Below are positions 1 through 10,067 of a stretch of DNA of 64,000 nt, piece after piece. The notes under the pieces are model-generated. The model did not search any database and had not been told where the DNA came from. It was given only the letters and a program-made list of their open reading frames with translations. Source of the stretch: CADEEX01 sp964577955 (GTDB taxonomy: Bacteria > Acidobacteriota > Vicinamibacteria > Vicinamibacterales > CAVVIG01); assembly GCA_964577955.1 (NCBI GenBank), contig CAZOAZ010000036.1, positions 1 through 64,000 on the forward strand, written 5' to 3'. Each line of letters starts with the position of its first letter. The first letter of the stretch is position 1. The position numbers and the translations under genes are program-made.

Positions 1-451
1 GCGTGTTGCGCAGGAAGATGTCGGCGTAGCCGCCGAGCGACATCACGCCTTCCTGAATCCGCGCGCCGCCCGAATCGTTCAGACCGACGATCGGCGATCC
101 GAGCCGCATCGCCAGATCCATGACTTTCACGATCTTGGCGGCGTTGGTTTCCGACAGCGATCCGCCAAAGACGGTGAAGTCCTGCGCGAAGGCAAACACC
201 TGACGGCCGTCGACCAGGCCGTGCCCCGCGACCACGCCGTCGCCGGGGATCAACTGCTCGTCCATCCCGAAGTCGCGGCAGCGGTGGGTCACGAGCTTGT
301 CGACTTCTTCGAACGTGCCGGGATCGAACAGCAGTTCGATCCGTTCACGCGCGGTGAGCTTGCCGGCGGCGTGCTGCTTCGCGAGCCGATCGGCGCCCCC
401 GCCGAGCTCGGCGCGGCGCTCGAGGTCCTCCAGAATCTCAGACTGCTTCAT
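1..451 (-). CDS. pccB: Acyl-CoA carboxylase carboxyltransferase subunit (propionyl/acetyl-CoA, pccB-like), 3' end outside window
   Basis: The minus strand reads MKQSEILEDLERRAELGGGA from an ATG at 451 and stays open to base 1, giving about 150 N-terminal residues of a protein that is usually about 515 long. The segments LTARERIELLFDPGTFEE, DGVVAGHGLVDGRQVFAF and GLNDSGGARIQEGV are typical of the biotin-dependent carboxyltransferase beta subunits of propionyl-CoA or methylmalonyl-CoA enzymes. These transfer carboxyl groups from carboxybiotin to acyl-CoA in the cytoplasm. It is the last gene seen in a minus-strand series that starts at hslV. The family is secure; the exact acyl-CoA substrate is not. 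Confidence 0.9.
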   Translation of the reverse strand, partial: MKQSEILEDLERRAELGGGADRLAKQHAAGKLTARERIELLFDPGTFEEVDKLVTHRCRDFGMDEQLIPGDGVVAGHGLVDGRQVFAFAQDFTVFGGSLSETNAAKIVKVMDLAMRLGSPIVGLNDSGGARIQEGVMSLGGYADIFLRNT

Positions 452-480
452 TGTCCCCGGTCAGCTTCCGCAATAGATTT

Positions 481-508
481 GCAATCTGCAATCTGCAATC
501 TGCAATTC
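481..508. repeat. Short tandem repeat of GCAATCT
   Basis: Three exact copies of the 7-mer GCAATCT (481-501) followed by a degenerate fourth copy fill the spacer between the aldolase stop and the carboxyltransferase start. Such short intergenic heptamer arrays can change copy number by slippage; no function is visible. Confidence 0.85.
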
Positions 509-510
509 TT

Positions 511-1164
511 TTAGACCTTGGCGCCGTAGGCCTTTTCCCAGTCCTTGAGGAACTTCTCGAGGCCGATGGTGGTCAGCGGATGGTTGAACAGCTGATCGAT
601 CACCGCCGGCGGACAGGTGCAGATATCCGCGCCCATCCGCGCCGCTTCGACGATGTGAATCGGATGGCGGCAGCTGGCGACGAGGACTTCGGTCGTGAAC
701 TTGTAGTGGCGGTAGATGTCCACGATCTCGCGAATCAACCCCATGCCGCTCGTGCCGACGTCGTCGAGCCGGCCGACGAACGGCGACACGAACGTCGCGC
801 CGGCCTTGGCCGCGAGCAGCGCCTGCGCCGCCGAAAAGACCAGCGTCACGTTGACGCGAATGCCTTCCCCCGAGAGCACCTTGCAGGCGCGGATGCCGTC
901 GCGGGTCAGCGGGACCTTGACCACCATGTGCGGGTCGATCTTCGCGATGTCGTGTCCTTCGCGAAGCATCCCGGCCCAGTCGGTCGAGACGACCTCGCCG
1001 CTCACCGGCCCCTTGACGATGTCGCAGATCTTCTTGAGGTTCTGGCGGTAGTCGCCCGATTCCTTGGCGAGCAAGGACGGATTGGTCGTGACGCCGTCGA
1101 TGATGCCGATCGCGGCGAGCGTCTCGATGTCTTTCAGATTTCCACTGTCGATGAAGATCTTCAT
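511..1164 (-). CDS. Small transaldolase / fructose-6-phosphate aldolase family (TalC/Fsa)
   Basis: This 217-residue protein has the length and motifs of the compact transaldolase family: MKIFIDSGNL at the start, GVTTNPSLL near residue 24 and the Schiff-base lysine in VVKVPLT (Lys83). NVTLVFSAAQALLAAKAGATF and VSPFVGRLDD follow, as expected for the TIM barrel. It would cleave or transfer dihydroxyacetone units between sugar phosphates in central carbon metabolism. It starts six bases after the FAH-family gene, so the two are probably co-transcribed. Whether it acts as transaldolase or as F6P aldolase cannot be settled here. Confidence 0.9.
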   Translation of the reverse strand: MKIFIDSGNLKDIETLAAIGIIDGVTTNPSLLAKESGDYRQNLKKICDIVKGPVSGEVVSTDWAGMLREGHDIAKIDPHMVVKVPLTRDGIRACKVLSGEGIRVNVTLVFSAAQALLAAKAGATFVSPFVGRLDDVGTSGMGLIREIVDIYRHYKFTTEVLVASCRHPIHIVEAARMGADICTCPPAVIDQLFNHPLTTIGLEKFLKDWEKAYGAKV

Positions 1165-1170
1165 GGCGAC

Positions 1171-1947
1171 CTACCCTTCGTGCTGCACGGAGTTGGTGAG
1201 CTCCCCGACTCCGTCAACCTTGACCGTCACGACGTCGCCGGCCGAGAGTGGCCCGACACCGGCCGGCGTGCCTGTGGTGATGATATCGCCTGGTTCGAGC
1301 GTCATCACGAAGGTGATGTACTCGACCAGCGCGTCAATCGGAAAAATCAGCTGGGCCGTGGTCGACGATTGGCGGACCTCGCCGTTGACGAGGCACTGCA
1401 CGGCGCGCGGCCCGTGGTCGAGCCCCACGGCGACCGCCGGCCCGCACGGCGCGAAGCCGTCGAAACCTTTCGCCCGCGTGTACTGCGGTTCCTTGTTCTG
1501 GATGTCGCGCGCGGTCACGTCGTTCATGCACGTGATGCCGAAGATGTAGTCCCATGCCGTCGACCGCGGCACGCGGTGCGCCCGGCGGCCAATCACGACC
1601 GCGAGTTCGCCTTCGTAATCGACCCGCCCGACTCCCGGCGGCAGCCGGATCGGCGCGCCGGGATCGAGAATCGCCGTCGACGGCTTGAAGAACACGAGCG
1701 GCTCGGGCGGCAGCGCTTTCTTCATTTCTGCCGCGTGATCGCGATAGTTCAGCCCGACGCCGATGATTTTGGACGGACGAACCGGCGCCAGCAGCCGCGC
1801 GCCGCCGAGGCCGCCAGGCATGACTTCGCCGAGCGAGTAGCCGTCGAAGATGTCGTGGCCGCGCAGGACCGCGCGCCGGAATTGGCCGTCGCGCTCGACG
1901 GCGTAGAAGACCCGTTCGTCCCGCGACAGTTTGAAAATGCGCTCCAT
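1171..1947 (-). CDS. Fumarylacetoacetate hydrolase (FAH) family protein
   Basis: The 258-residue product has the FAH C-terminal fold: IIGVGLNYRDHAAEM around residue 61, the metal-binding acidic residues in DYEGELAVVIGRR (Glu112, Glu114) and Asp143 in NDVTARDIQ, and TGTPAGVG near the end. Enzymes of this group hydrolyse or decarboxylate 2-oxo acids such as 2-hydroxyhepta-2,4-diene-1,7-dioate, acylpyruvates or oxaloacetate. The substrate cannot be read from the sequence. The ATG start is followed by MERIFKLSRDERVFYAVE. It lies 18 bases after the Fn3 lipoprotein gene in the same direction. Confidence 0.88.
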   Translation of the reverse strand: MERIFKLSRDERVFYAVERDGQFRRAVLRGHDIFDGYSLGEVMPGGLGGARLLAPVRPSKIIGVGLNYRDHAAEMKKALPPEPLVFFKPSTAILDPGAPIRLPPGVGRVDYEGELAVVIGRRAHRVPRSTAWDYIFGITCMNDVTARDIQNKEPQYTRAKGFDGFAPCGPAVAVGLDHGPRAVQCLVNGEVRQSSTTAQLIFPIDALVEYITFVMTLEPGDIITTGTPAGVGPLSAGDVVTVKVDGVGELTNSVQHEG

Positions 1948-1965
1948 GGCCGCCGAAATCTTACG

Positions 1966-3110
1966 CTACCTCGCCGTTTCCGCGACGCGCGCCGACGGCG
2001 CGCTGACGTTGCCGGCCTTGTCCACGGCCTGGACGGCGTAGATCGCCCGTGTCCCTGCCGGCACGGTGTCGGCAAACGTCGCCTGCGTCAACGGCTCCGG
2101 CGTGACCCGAACGAGCGTGTCGGCGGGCGCCACCGCCCGCAGCACGATGTACCCGGCCAGATCGGCATCGTCGCTGGCTTCCCAAATCAGATTCACCGCA
2201 CCCTCGGACGCAATGGCCTGGAGACCGGCCGGCGGTTTCGGTGGAAAGGTATCGGTCAGCGTGACGCACGCTTTCGGCGACGCGTCGCTTTCAATCGTGA
2301 GACTGCCGACTGTTTCGATGGCGCGGACGATGTAGCAGCGCTCCGCGCCCCACTCGATGCGGCTGTCCGCCATCTGGAGCTCGTTCAACGGACGCTCGGT
2401 CAGCCTGACCTCCGGCTCGCCGGGGCTATAGACGTGATAGGCAACCGTGCGCTCCGCGGCGTCGCTGCTGGCAGGCCACACGACCGAGATGCTCGACTCC
2501 GTGTAGGTGACGCGTGGAGCGCCCGGCGCGGCGGGCGGCTCCTCGAGCGGCATCAACGCGCGCGCCGACAGCGCACCGCGGCGGCCGCGCTTGTTGATCC
2601 CAGCGGCGACAAACGATCTCAGGACGCCAATCGCCGCACCGCCGGTCGGGCCGCCGATGTCGGCCCGCACTCGCGCGGTCGCGCCCTGCGCCTCGCCCTC
2701 CGGCGCCGGCGCCGACGCCGCACCTTCAGGTGAGGCGGCCGCGCCGGCCGCGTCCTTCGCGGGCTCCGTCGAAACGCCTTTCTTTGATGCGCTACTCTCC
2801 TCGTCCGGATCCGGCGGCGGCGCAACCTTGATTTGCGCCACGCGCGTTCCACGACGGACCACGTCTTCGAGCGACACGCTCGCGGCGCCGTCCAGGGCGA
2901 ACACATCGATCCGTTCGATGTTGGCCGGGCTCGATCCGTCGGTATTGATCGTCGGGACGACGAGCTGAATCGTCACCTGCGAAGCCCGGCGCGTGACGCT
3001 GAAATCGGCGGGCGCCGCCGGCAAATCGCTGAGCGGCGGAAGCGGGGGACCTTTCTTGCCGCAGCCGGCCGCCACCGCGGCCAGCAGACAGGCGACGCCG
3101 GCGATCCGGT

Positions 3111-3114
<4 letters not shown>
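1966..3114 (-). CDS. Fibronectin type III lipoprotein with LptM/YifL-like N-terminus
   Basis: The 382-residue product begins with a lipoprotein signal ending AVAAGC (Cys18) and continues GKKGPPLPPLSDLP, the pattern seen in short LptM/YifL-type lipoproteins. Unlike those, it carries a long low-complexity Ala/Pro/Glu stretch (about 100-150) and two Fn3-like beta domains (about 200-290 and 295-380), marked by SISVVWPASSDAAERTVAYHV and AVNLIWEASDDADLAGYIVL. It is likely anchored in a membrane and binds a partner or ligand. The GTG start overlaps the hslU stop by four bases (GTGA), which argues for translational coupling. Its exact role is unknown. Confidence 0.8.
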
Positions 3115-4490
<1,376 letters not shown>

Positions 4491-4494
4491 GAGC

Positions 4495-5022
4495 TCACAA
4501 TTCTTCGACGGCGACGCTGGCGTTCGTGTAGATGCAGATCTCGCCGGCAATCCGCATCGCGGTTTCGGCGATCTCGCGAGCGCCCAGGTCCGTGTTGGCG
4601 GCGAGCGCCTTGGCCGCCGCGAGCGCGTAGGGCCCGCCCGACCCGATCGCCACAATCCCGTCGTCGGGTTCGATCAGATCGCCGTTACCCGAGAGCAGGA
4701 ACGTCGACGACTTGTCGAGCACGATGAGCATCGCCTCGAGGCGGCGCAGGGCGCGGTCGCTCCGCCAGTCCTTGGCGAGTTCCACGGCCGATCGTTCGAG
4801 GTTGCCGCGGTACTGTTCGAGCTTCGACTCGAACCGCGCGAACAGGGCGAACGAGTCGGCAGCCGACCCGGCGAACCCCGCCAGAATCCGGTCGTTGTAC
4901 AACCGCCGGATTTTGCGGGCATTCTGCTTGACAATGGTCTGTCCCAGCGTGACCTGACCGTCGCCGGCCAGCACTGCGTGATCGCGGTGCCGGACGGCTA
5001 GAATGGTGGTCGCGTGGAACAT
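4495..5022 (-). CDS. hslV: ATP-dependent protease peptidase subunit HslV (ClpQ)
   Basis: The 175-residue product matches the proteasome-beta-like HslV fold: TTILAVRHRDHAVLAGDGQVTLGQ at the N-terminus, AGFAGSAADSFALFARFESKLEQY, and the ending AGEICIYTNASVAVEEL. The catalytic nucleophile should be the threonine at position 5 after a short MFHA propeptide, as in other bacteria whose HslV starts with FHATT or FHGTT. That processing is inferred. It is the first gene of a minus-strand run (hslV, hslU, lipoprotein, FAH, aldolase, pccB). HslUV degrades misfolded or regulatory proteins in the cytoplasm. Confidence 0.95.
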   Translation of the reverse strand: MFHATTILAVRHRDHAVLAGDGQVTLGQTIVKQNARKIRRLYNDRILAGFAGSAADSFALFARFESKLEQYRGNLERSAVELAKDWRSDRALRRLEAMLIVLDKSSTFLLSGNGDLIEPDDGIVAIGSGGPYALAAAKALAANTDLGAREIAETAMRIAGEICIYTNASVAVEEL

Positions 5023-5151
5023 GGGTTTCTGACTGTATCGGCGCGGCGATCAGAGTGTCAAGAAAACGGGACACAAACAGGAATTCAAGCGTTCTGGCGG
5101 TCGAGTCTGCTGGCAAACAGGTTGCTACGTGAGGGGTCGGGAGCAAGGACC

Positions 5152-5841
5152 ATGAATCGAACCAGCACCGTCGTCGCGGCAATCGCGGCCGTTCTCGTGG
5201 CTGCACCGCTTTCCATAACGGCACAGAGTCCCGACCGCGCCGGCGCGCGCCTGGGCAGCCGGACGGCCAAGCCTGACGTGTCTGCGGCGTTGCAAAAGGG
5301 CGGCGGCAAGTCGGGCGGTGGGAAATCGGGTTCGTCGTCCGGGTCCGGCAAGAGTTCCGGCGGCAGCGTGAAGTCCGGATCCTCGTCAAAGTCCGGCACG
5401 GTCAACGGACGCAGCGCCAAGACACGGAACTCGTACGTCATCAAATCGCGTCCGGTGTGGAAATCGCGGCAGGTGATTGTCGTCAACCGCCGCTACTACG
5501 GCGGCTACTATCCGTGGGGATATAGCGGCATCGGCTTCGGCGCCTACTACGGCGGGTACTATGACCCGTGGTGGTACGACGGCTACGACGAAGACTACGG
5601 AGCCGGCTACGACGGATCGCTGCGGCTCAAGGTCACGCCCCGCGAGGCGGCGGTCTACGTGGACGGCTATCTGGCTGGCAACGTCGACGACTTCGACGGC
5701 GTGCTGCAGCGGCTGCATCTCGACTCGGGCCCGCACCGCATCGAGGTCCGTCTCGACGGCTACGAGCCGCTGGATTTCGAAGTCAAGATCACGCCGGACG
5801 ATACCGTCACGTATTCGGCGGACCTGAAGAAACTTCCGTAG
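5152..5841 (+). CDS. Secreted PEGA-domain protein with Gly/Ser/Lys and Tyr/Gly-rich regions
   Basis: Starting at the ATG at 5152 (upstream purine-rich GGGAGCAAGGA), the 229-residue product has a signal peptide ending near residue 25 (LSITAQS). A Gly/Ser/Lys repeat region follows (about 49-85), then a Tyr/Gly-rich region (114-153) and a C-terminal PEGA domain (about 156-229) with the pattern PREAAVYVDGYLAGNVDDFDG. PEGA domains are small beta folds found on exported and surface proteins. An in-frame start further upstream would overlap hslV and lacks a signal peptide. It converges with, and overlaps by 35 bases, the permease gene on the other strand. Confidence 0.85.
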   Translation: MNRTSTVVAAIAAVLVAAPLSITAQSPDRAGARLGSRTAKPDVSAALQKGGGKSGGGKSGSSSGSGKSSGGSVKSGSSSKSGTVNGRSAKTRNSYVIKSRPVWKSRQVIVVNRRYYGGYYPWGYSGIGFGAYYGGYYDPWWYDGYDEDYGAGYDGSLRLKVTPREAAVYVDGYLAGNVDDFDGVLQRLHLDSGPHRIEVRLDGYEPLDFEVKITPDDTVTYSADLKKLP

Positions 5842-7207
5842 GCGTCACGGCTCTCTTTCGCCGCGACAGCCACCCGTAGACTGGCACACCGGCGGCGATG
5901 ATCGCGAGGCCCGCGAACGCGGGCTTCGGGTTTCGCCACATCTCGTTGCCCGCGACCAGCACGCCGGCCGTGACGAACGCGATCGGCGCCCATGGATATC
6001 CCCAGGCCTTGAACGGCAGCGGACGGTGACCCTGGCGGCGCCGTAACACGAAGATCGACCCAACCGCCGCGGACGAAAAGAGAATCAACGCAAAGCCGGT
6101 GTAGCTCACCAGCTGCGCCAGCGAGCCGCACAGCACCAGCACCGCACTCCACGCCGCCTGCGCCAGAATCGCGCTCGTCGGGGCGTGGAATCGCGGATGC
6201 ACCCGGGCCGCCGGCCCGACAAACAGCCCGTCGCGTGCCATTGCGAAGTAGACGCGCGGCCCGGCCAGGATCATCGCGGAGATGCTGGCCGCGATCGACA
6301 CGATCGTGAACGCCGCGGTGATGCGGCCCATCGCCCCGCCGAACAGCCGTTCAGCGACCGAATCGATCAGCGTCCCGGAGACCGCACTCAGCCCCGCGGT
6401 CGACAGAGCCCAGACATAGAGGGCGTTCAGAGCGAGATAGATCGCCACGACGATCGCCGTGCCGACGCCGAGGGACAGCGGAACATTGCGCTCGGGATTG
6501 CGGACTTCCTCGGCGACGTACGAGGCGGCGTTCCAGCCCGAGTAGGCAAACATCACCGGAACGAGGGCGAGCAGGAATCCCGTCGGGTGGACCGCCCCGG
6601 CGTTCTCCCAGGCCGAGGCGTTGCCGTCGCCGATCGAAAAGCCGACCGCGACGAAGGCGACCAGCGCCAGCGTCTTCGCGGCGGCGAGCGTGTTCTGAAC
6701 CAGGCGTCCGGGACCAAGCCCACGGAAGTGCACCAGCGTCAGCAGGCCGATGACCGCCAGCGCGACGAGACTTTTGGGTGTGACGATCAGAGGAACGAAC
6801 GGCAGCGCCAGCGTCGCGAGAATCGTCCCGTCTCCGGCCACCGGAACGAAGCGGCCAAGGTACTCCGCAAGGGCGATGGCGCTCGCGGCGATGGCGCCTG
6901 AAAACCCCGCGACAAACGACGTCCAGCCGGACAGGAAACCCGCCAGCGGTCCGAACGCCTCGCGGAGGTAGACGTATTCGCCGCCGGCTTTCGGCCGCAC
7001 CGCAGCCAGTTCGGCGTACGCCATCGCCCCGGCCAGCGCAAAGGCGCCGCCGGCGAGCCAGACCAGCAGAATGCCGTTCGGATCAGGCACCAGCCGGGCG
7101 ACGAGGATCGGGACGAAGAAGATCCCGCCGCCGATGACGTTGGAAATGACGATGGCCGCGGCGTCGACCGCACCGAGTCGGCGCTCGAGCGAGGCAGGCG
7201 CGCTCAC
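5807..7207 (-). CDS. APC-family amino acid permease
   Basis: The 466-residue product is a multi-spanning membrane protein with the signature of the amino acid-polyamine-organocation family: AAAIVISNVIGGGIFFVPILVARLVPDP near the N-terminus (helix 1 unwound GGGIF) and about twelve hydrophobic segments. YAELAAVRPKAGGEYVYLREAFGPLAGFLSGW is the second conserved block. It would move amino acids or a similar solute across the inner membrane. The GTG start lies four bases after the stop of the preceding small lipoprotein gene, so they are probably co-transcribed. The substrate is unknown. Confidence 0.9.
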   Translation of the reverse strand: MSAPASLERRLGAVDAAAIVISNVIGGGIFFVPILVARLVPDPNGILLVWLAGGAFALAGAMAYAELAAVRPKAGGEYVYLREAFGPLAGFLSGWTSFVAGFSGAIAASAIALAEYLGRFVPVAGDGTILATLALPFVPLIVTPKSLVALAVIGLLTLVHFRGLGPGRLVQNTLAAAKTLALVAFVAVGFSIGDGNASAWENAGAVHPTGFLLALVPVMFAYSGWNAASYVAEEVRNPERNVPLSLGVGTAIVVAIYLALNALYVWALSTAGLSAVSGTLIDSVAERLFGGAMGRITAAFTIVSIAASISAMILAGPRVYFAMARDGLFVGPAARVHPRFHAPTSAILAQAAWSAVLVLCGSLAQLVSYTGFALILFSSAAVGSIFVLRRRQGHRPLPFKAWGYPWAPIAFVTAGVLVAGNEMWRNPKPAFAGLAIIAAGVPVYGWLSRRKRAVTPTEVSSGPPNT

Positions 7208-7211
7208 CCGG

Positions 7212-7694
7212 CTACTGATTGATCACGCGACGTTCGACGGGATACTCACCGACCAACTGCCACTGGGTCGATTCGTACTTCGCGAAGATCTGGACCTTGG
7301 CGTCGACAAACTGCGTGTTCGCCAGCATCTGCTGCCGCGGCTCGGTGCCGGTATAGCCGAACTGCGATTTCGCGGTCTGCGTGTCCGACGTGGCGCCGGA
7401 GGCGAGGCCGTCGCTGCCCGCGATGCGCAGAAACGCGCCGCCCAGTTCGCTCTCTTCACCGGCGCGGCGGAAGATGACGTTCGCCTGCAGCGTGCCGAGG
7501 CTGTGTTCGGACACGTTCTTGAACTTGAACGTGACCGTCGGCACGAGTTTGTTCTGGCCGCTGACCACGCCCGCGTCCCACCAGCCGGTCGAGACGTCGA
7601 CGGTCTGCAATCCAGTCTTCAGATCGACTGTGGGTCCGCAGCCGGCGGCGGTGAGGGCGAGAACGGCGATGAGCGAGAGGAATGCGGTGCGCAT
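7212..7694 (-). CDS. Small lipoprotein of unknown function
   Basis: A 160-residue lipoprotein with signal MRTAFLSLIAVLALTAAGC (Cys19) followed by a predicted beta-rich domain containing GWWDAGVVSGQNKLVPTVTFKFKNVS and ANVIFRRAGEESELGGAF. The arrangement resembles beta-sandwich domains used for protein-protein contacts in the periplasm, but I cannot name a family. It lies 28 bases after the secreted protein gene and four bases before the permease, inside the ECF sigma-controlled-looking operon. Confidence 0.75.
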   Translation of the reverse strand: MRTAFLSLIAVLALTAAGCGPTVDLKTGLQTVDVSTGWWDAGVVSGQNKLVPTVTFKFKNVSEHSLGTLQANVIFRRAGEESELGGAFLRIAGSDGLASGATSDTQTAKSQFGYTGTEPRQQMLANTQFVDAKVQIFAKYESTQWQLVGEYPVERRVINQ

Positions 7695-7722
7695 GGGCGT
7701 ATTTTACGCCCGGAGCGCGACG

Positions 7723-8529
7723 TCAGAAGACGCGAATCTCGACGCGCGCCCGGGCCTCTTCGCGCGTGATCTGTCCGCCTAGAAACGCTGCCAGGTCGGC
7801 GCCGCGCACGCTGATGACCACCGTGCGCGAGTCGGCGTCGGCCGGCGCCAGGCGCGGCCGATCGTCGCTGCCGCGCGCGGCGACGGTCAGGAACTCGGAG
7901 GACGAGAGCCCCAGGCCGCGGCTGTGCTCGAGCATGGCGTCGATGAGCGCGTTGCGGATCTCGGTCCGATACGCTTCGCGAATGTCGTCCAGGCTCGTGT
8001 AGACCGGGGGCACTTCCGCGGGACGCGCGCCGGTGGCGGTTCCTCCGGCGGTTGATTCCGCGGTCATCGTGGCCGCCGCCGGCACCGCGGCGACTTGCAG
8101 TTCGAGCCGTTTGAGCGCCTGCTGCGCCTCTGGATTGTTCGCGGCATTCACGAACGTCCGGAGCGTGCGCAGCGCGTTGTCGGCCCCGAGGTTGTTCTGG
8201 TTGAGCGTCATGAACGTCCAGGGCAGCGTCCCCGACAGCGGCGGCACTTCGACATCGAAGAACACGCCGTAGTTGTCGAGCCGGAAGCCGCGCGCCCGGG
8301 CGTTTTCACTGAGCAGCATGTCCGCCGGCATCATCGCCTGCAGGCGATCGCGAATGATCGTCGCGCCGTGTTCGACCGCGCCTTCGAGCAGCCGTTCCAT
8401 CTGGCCGATCTGATAGCGCGATTCCTTGAGCCGGACGGTGTCGGACTGTGCGCTCGCCACGCTGGCGGCGAGCACGGTGAACGCGGCGGCACTCGCGATG
8501 ACTCGAGACATGATCCTTGGCCTCTTCAC
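7723..8529 (-). CDS. Secreted protein of unknown function in the ECF sigma operon
   Basis: The 268-residue product has a cleavable signal peptide (MKRPRIMSRVIASAAAFTVLAASVASAQS) and an extracytoplasmic domain with LKESRYQIGQMERLLEGAVEHGATIIRDRL. The C-terminal part contains DDIREAYRTEIRNALIDAMLEHSRGLGLSSSEFLTVAARGSD. I recognise no enzyme motif. It sits third in the order sigma factor, anti-sigma factor, this gene, lipoprotein, permease, 60 bases after the anti-sigma stop, and could be a partner or output of that sigma system. That role is inference. Confidence 0.8.
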   Translation of the reverse strand: MKRPRIMSRVIASAAAFTVLAASVASAQSDTVRLKESRYQIGQMERLLEGAVEHGATIIRDRLQAMMPADMLLSENARARGFRLDNYGVFFDVEVPPLSGTLPWTFMTLNQNNLGADNALRTLRTFVNAANNPEAQQALKRLELQVAAVPAAATMTAESTAGGTATGARPAEVPPVYTSLDDIREAYRTEIRNALIDAMLEHSRGLGLSSSEFLTVAARGSDDRPRLAPADADSRTVVISVRGADLAAFLGGQITREEARARVEIRVF

Positions 8530-8589
8530 TGTCTTCCTCGGCTGGCTGCTTCCGCTCTCTTCTTTCGCTTCGCTCGGACGCCGTTCGGG

Positions 8590-9345
8590 CTATCGCTGCT
8601 GCGAGACCTGCTGCGCGAGCGCGTTCATCTGACGCTGCGTGCGCATCACTTCGATCCCCGACTGTCCCAGGCTGCGATCGATCTTCACGAGATCGGCCTG
8701 ACGCTGCAGCTGGATGTCGCGGACGGTCTCGCCCAGGCGCAGCGCGAGTTCGCGCTGCTGGCGCTGCTCGCTTTCGACCACGAGCGCGCGCACGCGGCGG
8801 AGCGTCCCTTCGGTGTCGGTCGCCGCGACCTGTACGGCGGCCGGACGTGCGTCAATCGCGCGCTGCAGTTTCGCTTCGAGCGCCGCCAGATCCTGCGCCG
8901 AGACGGGCGCCGCGATCGGCGCGGCCACGGCCGGCGCTGCCGTTGCGACCACGGCCTCCTGATGACGCCAGCCGGTGTTGATCGAGAGACCATCGGCGCC
9001 GTAGCGGACCTCGAGGTTGGCCGCGCCAAGCCCGATGCCGAGGAGCACGACCGCCGCGGCGGCCTGCATCCACACCGGCACGGCATCGAGTCCGCGCCGC
9101 CGCACGGGCACCGGCGTGACGACCGGTTCGGCCGCGATCGAACGGACACCGTAATCGGGCGGACTCCAGCGCGACATCTCGCTCCGGACATCGCCGAGCG
9201 CGGTGACCTCCGACCGGCAGAGCGCGCACGAGACCATATGGCGCTCGAACGCCGCGCGATCGTCGGCGGCAATATCGTCGTAGAGATACGCGACGACGAT
9301 TTCGCCGCGCGTGCCTGCATAGCTACAGAAATTCTCAGTCATCAT
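8590..9345 (-). CDS. Anti-sigma factor with zinc-binding (ZAS/zf-HC2) N-terminus
   Basis: The N-terminal segment FERHMVSCALCRSEV has the His-x3-Cys-x2-Cys zinc-binding anti-sigma signature. A single membrane segment around residues 105-125 (VPVWMQAAAAVVLLGIGLGAA) follows, then a periplasmic part with coiled-coil character (LVVESEQRQQRELALRLGETVRDIQLQRQADLVKIDRSLGQ). It probably holds the neighbouring ECF sigma factor inactive until an envelope signal releases it. The start is the ATG at 9345 (or 9342), two bases after the sigma stop; a longer reading would overlap the sigma gene without a good start signal. Confidence 0.9.
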   Translation of the reverse strand: MMTENFCSYAGTRGEIVVAYLYDDIAADDRAAFERHMVSCALCRSEVTALGDVRSEMSRWSPPDYGVRSIAAEPVVTPVPVRRRGLDAVPVWMQAAAAVVLLGIGLGAANLEVRYGADGLSINTGWRHQEAVVATAAPAVAAPIAAPVSAQDLAALEAKLQRAIDARPAAVQVAATDTEGTLRRVRALVVESEQRQQRELALRLGETVRDIQLQRQADLVKIDRSLGQSGIEVMRTQRQMNALAQQVSQQR

Positions 9346-9347
9346 GC

Positions 9348-9938
9348 TCACGCTACTCGTCCGGCACTCCGCGCCAGTTCGCGGCGCAGCACCGACAGTC
9401 CCTGATACACACGCGTCTTTACAGTACTCAGCGGGCAACCCGCCAGATCGGCGATCTCCTGAAACGTCAGCCCGTGATATTCCTTCAGCACGATGGCCGT
9501 CCGCTGCTCTTCCGGCAAGCTGGCCATGGCGCGCTCGACGCGCCGCGTCATGTCCTTGCGAACGACCAGATCCTCGATCGACTCAGACGGTTCGGTCGCC
9601 GCCGCGAGGTCGAGAAGATCGGTCTCTTCCGGCGCCTGCACAACCGGCGCTCGCCGCTCGCGGCGCATCCAGTCGCGGCACAAGTTGAGCGCGATGCGAT
9701 ACAGCCAGGACGAGAACTTGGCCTGGCCGCGGAAGGCGGGCAAGGCGCGGAACGCGCGCAGAAAGGTTTCCTGGCACACATCGCGCGCGTCTTCTTCGCG
9801 GCCAATCGTGCGATAGGCCAGGGCGTAGATCGGACGTTCCCAGCGTCGAATCAGCTGGTTGAAGCTTTCCGAGTCGCCGCCCATGGAGCGGGCCACGAGC
9901 TCCTCGTCGGTCCACGAGATGTGAGCCTGGGGGATCAT
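9348..9938 (-). CDS. ECF-type RNA polymerase sigma factor
   Basis: The 196-residue product has region 2 (ALAYRTIGREEDARDVCQETFLRAFRALPAF, then KFSSWLYRIALNLCRDWMRRER) and region 4 (ASLPEEQRTAIVLKEYHGLTFQEIADLAGCPLSTVKTRVYQGLSVLRREL) and lacks regions 1.1 and 3, as expected for an extracytoplasmic-function sigma factor. It is followed immediately by its zinc-binding anti-sigma factor. It should direct transcription of a small regulon, possibly including this operon. Confidence 0.95.
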   Translation of the reverse strand: MIPQAHISWTDEELVARSMGGDSESFNQLIRRWERPIYALAYRTIGREEDARDVCQETFLRAFRALPAFRGQAKFSSWLYRIALNLCRDWMRRERRAPVVQAPEETDLLDLAAATEPSESIEDLVVRKDMTRRVERAMASLPEEQRTAIVLKEYHGLTFQEIADLAGCPLSTVKTRVYQGLSVLRRELARSAGRVA

Positions 9939-9983
9939 CCTGTTCTTCGTTAGACGGCCGAACCCGCTCGATGGCCGGGTGCG

Positions 9984-9998
9984 CCCGATCTAATCGGG
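9984..9998. repeat. Small hairpin CCCGAT-cta-ATCGGG in a divergent promoter region
   Basis: A perfect six-base inverted repeat with a three-base spacer lies in the 129-base region between the divergent ECF sigma gene and the GAF gene. It could be an operator for either gene; there is no further evidence. Confidence 0.4.
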
Positions 9999-10067
9999 AT
10001 CGTAGCACTGGTGACAGCAAGTGATTCTCCAGTAAAGATTTAAGATAGAATTTCGGGTGCGCCTCCC

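Noticed and set aside
451..2733. Very long open frame on the plus strand (760 codons)
   Set aside because: It lies opposite the aldolase, FAH and lipoprotein genes, is extremely rich in Arg/Asp/His and shows no domain; it is an antisense shadow typical of high-GC DNA.
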